Positions 14,903 through 19,016 of a stretch of 19,016 bases of DNA are shown piece by piece. The stretch spans positions 1 through 19,016 of the forward strand of contig CAZWUW010000058.1 of assembly GCA_964636895.1 (NCBI GenBank), given 5' to 3'. The first letter of the stretch is position 1, and every line of letters begins with the position of its first letter. Both the position numbers and the translations under genes were made by a program. The DNA is from CAZWUW01 sp964636895 (GTDB lineage: Bacteria; Bacillota; Thermincolia; Thermincolales; CAZWUW01). Below the pieces are notes generated by a model. The model did not search any database, had not been told where the DNA came from, and was given only the letters and a program-made list of their open reading frames with translations.

Positions 14903-15985
14903 TTAAATAGCATCCTCCTCCCGGCCAAGGTCCTGAAGTTTTGTCCCCGGTTCATGATAGCGGCGGTAGTAATGAGTTAAAGTGGCAAAACTAAAGCATC
15001 TGTTAACCGCCGGAATGCGGTTAAAGCTGATGAACAACAAATATGCGCAATAAACGGATAAAAGAGCATAGGGGTACTGGATTAGCAGGGCAATCCATTT
15101 GCTGTTAAGGTTAACCGTCGGCGGCAGCCGGACGGCAAGCACATTAAGCAAATAGTAACCGGCTGGCAGCGTAATTAAATAATACAACAGCACACCCAAG
15201 GGATGACTGACTTCGACCGCCCCGGCCGGACAATAACCCATACAACGCATACAGCTTTCACAGGTATAAGTCCAGTAAGGACGACGATTTCTTGTCCCCC
15301 ACATTTTAATGGCGGCCTGCGGACAATATTGGGCACACTGACCACAACCATTACAGCGGTCGGATGAAAAAAAGAGTTTGGCCAGGCAAAAACGCCCCAA
15401 TAGCAAATAGCCAATAGATACCGGCAATAGCAAAAGCCCCGCCAATAGAGTAATAAATCCGCCAAAAACCCGCTCCCCCAACAGGGCCCGGGCCATAAAC
15501 CGGAAGGTTTTTGCCTTCCCGCGCGCTATGAATAAAGCGGCATTGTCGGGATGCAATCCCGGGTGCAGGCCCATCCAGTTGGAAGGCATATCAACCGCCA
15601 GCACCCCACGGACATTATAGCCTTTTAAAGCTAATAAAAAAGCAATGATATAACCGGCTGTTCCTTCCAGCCCCGGCAAAGAGAAAAATCCGAACTTAAT
15701 TCCACCTCGGGTGGCCACCACCACCGCATGTGTGCCATTCCCGCGGGGTAATTGCATAACATACCGCAACATCACCCAGGGCGCAGTAAATCCATGGGTA
15801 GGCAGTACAAATCCGGCCAGCCGCCCGGCACCGCCACCCTTTCCGGGCATGCCTGCATTTTTGGGCACCGGGTTTAAATGCACCCTGCTCCCATGATTTG
15901 CTGCCGCTTCTCCCATCCACGTGCTTACCCGGTATGAATTCCCGGTGCCGGTCATAAAGTTAATCAAAAATTCCACATAATTCAC
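14903..15985 (-). CDS. EFR1-like flavodoxin/ferredoxin membrane protein
   Basis: The N-terminal flavodoxin-like part opens with the FMN phosphate loop TGTGNSYR (from residue 12) and includes FVLPTHGFTAPW, ATRGGIKFG and MPSNW, as in EFR1-type proteins. A membrane helix (about 175-197) leads to two [4Fe-4S] ferredoxin motifs: CNGCGQCAQYCP (Cys211, 214, 217, 221) and CESCMRCMGYCP (Cys242, 245, 248, 252). Two more hydrophobic segments follow. The layout suggests electron transfer between a cytosolic donor and the membrane; its partner is unknown. I chose GTG 15985, ten bases after a GGGGG stretch. TTG 15994 is in frame but nearly touches that stretch. It is 36 bp downstream of the Cys-rich membrane protein gene. 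Confidence 0.85.
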   Translation of the reverse strand: MNYVEFLINFMTGTGNSYRVSTWMGEAAANHGSRVHLNPVPKNAGMPGKGGGAGRLAGFVLPTHGFTAPWVMLRYVMQLPRGNGTHAVVVATRGGIKFGFFSLPGLEGTAGYIIAFLLALKGYNVRGVLAVDMPSNWMGLHPGLHPDNAALFIARGKAKTFRFMARALLGERVFGGFITLLAGLLLLPVSIGYLLLGRFCLAKLFFSSDRCNGCGQCAQYCPQAAIKMWGTRNRRPYWTYTCESCMRCMGYCPAGAVEVSHPLGVLLYYLITLPAGYYLLNVLAVRLPPTVNLNSKWIALLIQYPYALLSVYCAYLLFISFNRIPAVNRCFSFATLTHYYRRYHEPGTKLQDLGREEDAI

Positions 15986-16021
15986 TGATGCCAAACCCCC
16001 AAAGCTTTGCTTCCTCCACCA

Positions 16022-16573
16022 CTAGCGTTTTTTAAAGGCCAGGCTAAATATGCCCAGATAACATAAAGACCGCTGCCGGCAATTTGGACAAGAAAAGATG
16101 CTCTGTAAAACAATTACGGCAAATAAAGAGAAACAGTATATCATAAGCCCTGGCCAATCATTTTTGTATGCAAAAATGATCATAGTAGGCACTACAATTA
16201 TCCCAATAAGCAGCGGCCAGCCAACAAGATTGTCAAAATGCCCCCATACCTTATACCTTTTATATGGAAATACGGACTTTAGAGTACAGCCGCAAAACCA
16301 GACTTTTTCATGATGATATGAACAGGTGGCGCAAAAAAGAAATGAGTTAACAAAATAGGCGGCAATTAAACTCAATATAGGCACAAATGCCCACGTGGAT
16401 TTGCCAATAAGAATAGCCCCGATTACCTGGAGCATAGGCAGCAACAACACCGAAAATAAAAGCTGACCTCCGACTGCTTTATATCGGTAAGGCAAATTTG
16501 AGTCTCCCCGCTTTTTCTCAACAACTGAACAACCTGAACAGTCACAGGTTAGTAAATTATTTTTATCTGACAA
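16022..16573 (-). CDS. Cys-rich four-helix membrane protein of unknown function
   Basis: I do not recognise this 183-residue protein. It has four hydrophobic segments (about 36-56, 62-82, 117-136 and 142-160) and eleven cysteines in paired motifs: CDCSGC (10-15), CATCSYHH (81-88), CGC (94-96) and CPNC (162-165), plus Cys147 and Cys171. If helices are placed in order, the motif groups fall at membrane borders, mainly on the same side. This looks like metal or iron-sulfur binding, or thiol redox chemistry. Start TTG 16573 follows GGGAGGG by six bases, a strong site. It is the first gene after a good promoter with a perfect inverted repeat, and is followed 36 bp later by the EFR1-like gene, so an electron-transfer partnership is plausible. 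Confidence 0.75.
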   Translation of the reverse strand: MSDKNNLLTCDCSGCSVVEKKRGDSNLPYRYKAVGGQLLFSVLLLPMLQVIGAILIGKSTWAFVPILSLIAAYFVNSFLFCATCSYHHEKVWFCGCTLKSVFPYKRYKVWGHFDNLVGWPLLIGIIVVPTMIIFAYKNDWPGLMIYCFSLFAVIVLQSIFSCPNCRQRSLCYLGIFSLAFKKR

Positions 16574-16638
16574 ATTAATCCCTCCCTTAATGTACTCTCC
16601 TTAAAAAGCCAACGCAAGCCCCGTATACCCCCTAATTT

Positions 16639-16666
16639 AATTTGTTTAGTTTATTCTAAACAAATT
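16639..16666. promoter_or_regulatory. 28-bp perfect inverted repeat, probable repressor operator
   Basis: AATTTGTTTAG (16639-16649) and its exact reverse complement (16656-16666) flank a 6-base centre, TTTATT. The repeat overlaps the last bases of the -10 and covers the expected transcription start of the gene run at 16573 and below. The GbsR-type regulator two genes downstream is the natural candidate to bind it; TetR is a second. Confidence 0.7.
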
Positions 16667-16693
16667 ATACGTAAAAATAAGTCCCCTTGTCAA
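16664..16693 (-). promoter_or_regulatory. sigma-A promoter of the Cys-rich/EFR1/GbsR/MFS/TetR run
   Basis: On the minus strand TTGACA (16693-16688) and TATAAT (16669-16664) are both perfect and 18 bases apart. The -35 lies across the stop codon of the upstream radical SAM gene and in the loop of its terminator. Confidence 0.8.
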
Positions 16694-16704
16694 GGACTTA
16701 TTTT
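16674..16704 (-). terminator. rho-independent terminator of the AmmeMemoRadiSam unit
   Basis: Arms AAAATAAGTCC and GGACTTATTTT (11 bp, perfect) enclose a 9-base loop; the T-rich 3' arm serves as the U tract on the minus strand. The stop codon of the radical SAM gene lies in the loop. The same bases carry the -35 of the next operon. Confidence 0.6.
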
Positions 16705-17796
16705 CATTGCGCTGCTATCTACAAATTTAATTTGCTCGCCGCACTCCTGACACCCGTGGCCGTTCAGCCCCACGGCACGGGTCCGGTAGCCGCCCCGCTC
16801 AAAAACCAGCGCCTTACACCGCGGGCAGTATGTGTTTGCCGCAGCTATACCAGGTACATTACCCAGGTAAACATAATTCAATTTTTGCAGTCCAATTGTC
16901 CGAGCCAATTCCATAGTAGCCAGAGGTGTCGGCGGCAAGTCCATCTTGTAATTGGGAAAGTAGCGTGAAAAATGCAATGGGATATTCTTATCCAGTCCGG
17001 CCAGCCAGCTAACAAGCCCTGCGAGCTCGTCCGGAGAATCGTTTCGCCCGGTGACCAACAGAGTGGTTATTTCCACATGGCATTTTTGATAAACCCGCTC
17101 CACCGTTCGCAGCACCGGGTGGAGTTCACCGACACATGCAGTATTGTAAAATTCATCAGTATATCCCTTTACATCGATATTCATAGCATCAATATAAGGG
17201 AGCAGCTGCATCAGCGGCTCTTCGTTGATAAAACCATTAGTCACCAAGACGTTTTTCAGGCCTGCCTGCCTTGCTAACTGCGCAGTTTCCAGGACATATT
17301 CATACCACATCAGGGGTTCCGAATAAGTATAGGCGATCCCTACCGACCGCCGGCCGTCTTGTTCCCCACCGGCAATTTCCACTAACCTGGCCGGGGAAAC
17401 CTCAACGGCAGACGGGTCACCATGAGCTATTTGCCAGTTTTGACAAAAACCGCAGCGCAGATTACACCCTAAAGTTCCGGCAGAAAAAATATATGACCCC
17501 GGGTAAAAGTGATAAAGCGGCTTTTTTTCAATGGGGTCTATGCCGTAGGACGTCACCTGGCCGTAGTTCATAGTATATAGTACCCCGTCTTCGTTCTTGC
17601 GTACCCGGCAGAACCCCCTGCGGCCTTCAGCTATGCTGCATAACTGAGGACACAACAGGCACCGGACTTTTGCCCTATCACTGCTCTTTTCCCAGTACAT
17701 TGCTGCTTTCTGCGTATCTTTCATCGTATCATTCATTGTTTCATTCATTGTTTCATTCATTGTTTCGTTCATTGTTTCATTCATTGTTTCGTTCAT
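16690..17796 (-). CDS. AmmeMemoRadiSam system radical SAM enzyme
   Basis: The core begins at AAMYWEKSSDRAKVRCLLCP, which matches the usual N-terminus of this family. Cysteines 46, 49, 53 and 63 (RCLLCPQLC, GFCRV) precede the conserved PIEKKPLYHFYPGS, and the radical SAM motif is CNLRCGFC (Cys111, 115, 118). Later blocks are VTNGFINEEPL and HFSRYFPNYKM. Two C-terminal CxxC pairs (CPRC, CQEC) suggest a zinc or rubredoxin-like knuckle. The first 28 residues are seven tetrapeptide repeats (five MNET, then MNDT, MKDT), an extension the family lacks. Every unit holds an ATG, so the true start is ambiguous; Met33 is also possible. The site before ATG 17796 is weak (GGACGG). It lies 45 bp behind the Memo-AMMECR1 gene. 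The system's substrate is unknown. Confidence 0.9.
   Translation of the reverse strand: MNETMNETMNETMNETMNETMNDTMKDTQKAAMYWEKSSDRAKVRCLLCPQLCSIAEGRRGFCRVRKNEDGVLYTMNYGQVTSYGIDPIEKKPLYHFYPGSYIFSAGTLGCNLRCGFCQNWQIAHGDPSAVEVSPARLVEIAGGEQDGRRSVGIAYTYSEPLMWYEYVLETAQLARQAGLKNVLVTNGFINEEPLMQLLPYIDAMNIDVKGYTDEFYNTACVGELHPVLRTVERVYQKCHVEITTLLVTGRNDSPDELAGLVSWLAGLDKNIPLHFSRYFPNYKMDLPPTPLATMELARTIGLQKLNYVYLGNVPGIAAANTYCPRCKALVFERGGYRTRAVGLNGHGCQECGEQIKFVDSSAMKISP
17713..17796 (-). repeat. seven tandem 12-bp units at the 5' end of the radical SAM gene
   Basis: Read on the minus strand, units alternate ATGAACGAAACA and ATGAATGAAACA for five copies, followed by ATGAATGATACG and ATGAAAGATACG. All keep the reading frame and each begins with ATG. 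Copies differ only at silent or near-silent positions within the first five, which points to slippage expansion. A change in copy number would alter length and start-codon number but not frame. Confidence 0.9.
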
Positions 17797-17841
17797 TTAC
17801 CGTCCGCTCACTTTCATAGTCGCTGCGTCCCTTTTTAGGCC

Positions 17842-19014
17842 TTAATAATACCTGACCACTTCAAAACGCTCCAGCTGAACCGGCTCGTCCGGCCCAATAC
17901 CGGCCTTATCCCTGGCGATGGCTACCTGCCGTTCAACGGTGTCAACACCTTCCAGATTAGGTAACAGCAACCCCGAACGGCGACCGCACCGGACAATCAC
18001 GCCGTATTTTTTTACATCCAGCTTGTCCATGCTTGCCACCGGCTCCGGTTCTTTCAAGACATCCACCGAATACACTATATCCGCCAGCTCATCGGATCGC
18101 ACCGGATTAAAGCGGGAATCATGCGCCCCGGCGCTGACGGCATTGTTGATTATTTCTTCGGCAACATTAGCTGTTGTTGGTCCGGTAGTTCCGATACAAC
18201 CACGCAGTTGGCCGTGCTTTTTCAATGAAACAAATACCCCTGCCTGCTCCCGCAACGCATCCGGCAGCGGCAACGGCGGCATTATTTTTTGACCTTCCCG
18301 CACATAGCTTTCCAACGCCTGCCTGGCCAATTGCACCAGTGGGCTTTCCTTTTCCCGCCTGGCCTGAATCTTCATAGTGCGGTCAGCAAACATATCCTCC
18401 AGCCATTCCCGCTCCTCCGAATAAACCCCGGGCGCAAAAACAGCCACTAAATACCCTACCCCAAACGGCCCTTCATAAGACAGCACCTCTCCCCTTACTG
18501 CCAGCCCGTCCAGCGCTCCCAGCATCATAATGATGGTACGCAAACCGCATTCCCCGGCCCGCTCCGCCATCTCCTGATCCGCCTGTACTATGGACCTTAC
18601 ATCTAACGCCTTAATACGTCCTAACAGCCACTCGTCAAATACCCTGCCCTCCGGTGCGTAGCCGGCCGGCGCATCCGTCGTAAGCCGGTGAGACAAGTCG
18701 CCACTGGCAATCACGGCAATTTTTTTGTCCTGAACTTCCGCTGCCCGCCGCAAAGCCACACCAAAGGAATACAGTTCCTCAAAAGGCAGTAACCCCATTG
18801 AAACCGATACCATCGGCTGGTGCAAAGCACCTGCCCGGCTCAAAAAATACACCGGCACCAGCACCCCATGATCAAGCGTTGATTTAACGCCGTGTTCCGT
18901 TGCCAGTTCGGCATCGATTTCCACCGCTGTTATATTTAACCTGACTGCCTGGCTAATAATTTCATCTACCAGGTCCAGGTCATCGGCGACTGGCTGGCTG
19001 AGGGATTGCTCAGC
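17842..19014 (-). CDS. AmmeMemoRadiSam protein B/A fusion (Memo + AMMECR1), 5' end outside window
   Basis: The frame is open to the right edge, giving 391 visible codons; a full fusion would be roughly 450-470. GTG 18924 is internal, because coding sequence (DDLDLVDEIISQAVRLNITA) continues upstream of it. The first half is Memo-like, related to class III extradiol dioxygenases: AVIASGDLSHRLTTDAPAGY and EGPFGVGYLVAVFAP. The second half is AMMECR1: SPLVQLARQALESYVREG, then GVFVSLKKHGQLRGCIGT with the invariant LRGCIG, and AHDSRFNPV. The protein ends EPVQLERFEVVRYY. The radical SAM partner follows at 45 bp. Families are recognised with confidence, but the biochemical function of the system is not established. 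Confidence 0.93.
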   Translation of the reverse strand, partial: AEQSLSQPVADDLDLVDEIISQAVRLNITAVEIDAELATEHGVKSTLDHGVLVPVYFLSRAGALHQPMVSVSMGLLPFEELYSFGVALRRAAEVQDKKIAVIASGDLSHRLTTDAPAGYAPEGRVFDEWLLGRIKALDVRSIVQADQEMAERAGECGLRTIIMMLGALDGLAVRGEVLSYEGPFGVGYLVAVFAPGVYSEEREWLEDMFADRTMKIQARREKESPLVQLARQALESYVREGQKIMPPLPLPDALREQAGVFVSLKKHGQLRGCIGTTGPTTANVAEEIINNAVSAGAHDSRFNPVRSDELADIVYSVDVLKEPEPVASMDKLDVKKYGVIVRCGRRSGLLLPNLEGVDTVERQVAIARDKAGIGPDEPVQLERFEVVRYY

Positions 19015-19016
19015 GG

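Noticed and set aside
15175..15465. Alternative-frame 96-codon ORF inside the EFR1-like gene
   Set aside because: It lies within the ferredoxin-domain coding region of a better-supported frame.
17713..17796. CRISPR-like array
   Set aside because: Units are 12 bp, contiguous without spacers and lie inside a coding frame.

Overview
The window looks like chromosomal DNA of an anaerobic, low-to-moderate GC Firmicute, most likely a Peptococcaceae/Desulfotomaculum-type clostridium. Reasons are the strong AGGAGG-type ribosome sites, many TTG and GTG starts, a clostridial argC-argJ-argB order, a membrane-bound uptake [NiFe] hydrogenase, an EFR1-type flavodoxin/ferredoxin protein and an AmmeMemoRadiSam locus. 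The genus is inference. Every gene I can support lies on the minus strand, so transcription runs from high to low coordinates.

Positions 1-4857 hold arginine biosynthesis. argC and argJ sit behind a promoter that overlaps a perfect 18-bp ArgR box (4840-4857). argB is at the left edge and leaves the window. Between argJ and argB lie three genes foreign to the pathway: a radical SAM enzyme, a pyridoxamine-oxidase-like flavoprotein coupled to it by a shared stop/ribosome site, and a frameshifted YfiT/DinB-type thiol transferase in AT-richer DNA.

Positions 4947-8533 hold a hyaABC-like hydrogenase operon: Tat-exported, tail-anchored small subunit, large subunit and cytochrome b. A 37-codon ORF and a rho-independent terminator precede it. 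The small subunit has Asp in place of one of the four cysteines that normally hold the proximal iron-sulfur cluster. No maturation genes are in view.

Positions 8621-16669 are a run of closely spaced genes: a Cys-rich four-helix membrane protein, an EFR1-like flavodoxin/ferredoxin membrane protein, a GbsR-type regulator, an MFS transporter, a TetR regulator, a short ORF, an RND pump and a DUF3995 membrane protein. Two regulated promoters can be read. The first (16664-16693) overlaps a perfect 28-bp inverted repeat and starts the run. The second (12476-12504) lies inside a 43-bp inverted repeat just after tetR and drives the pump. The natural reading is a redox/membrane stress and efflux locus with two repressors, but its inducer is unknown.

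Positions 16674-19016 hold the AmmeMemoRadiSam pair: a Memo-AMMECR1 fusion that enters from the right edge, and its radical SAM partner, whose annotated N-terminus is seven tandem 12-bp units encoding MNET-like tetrapeptides. No tRNA, rRNA, CRISPR array or insertion sequence was recognised.
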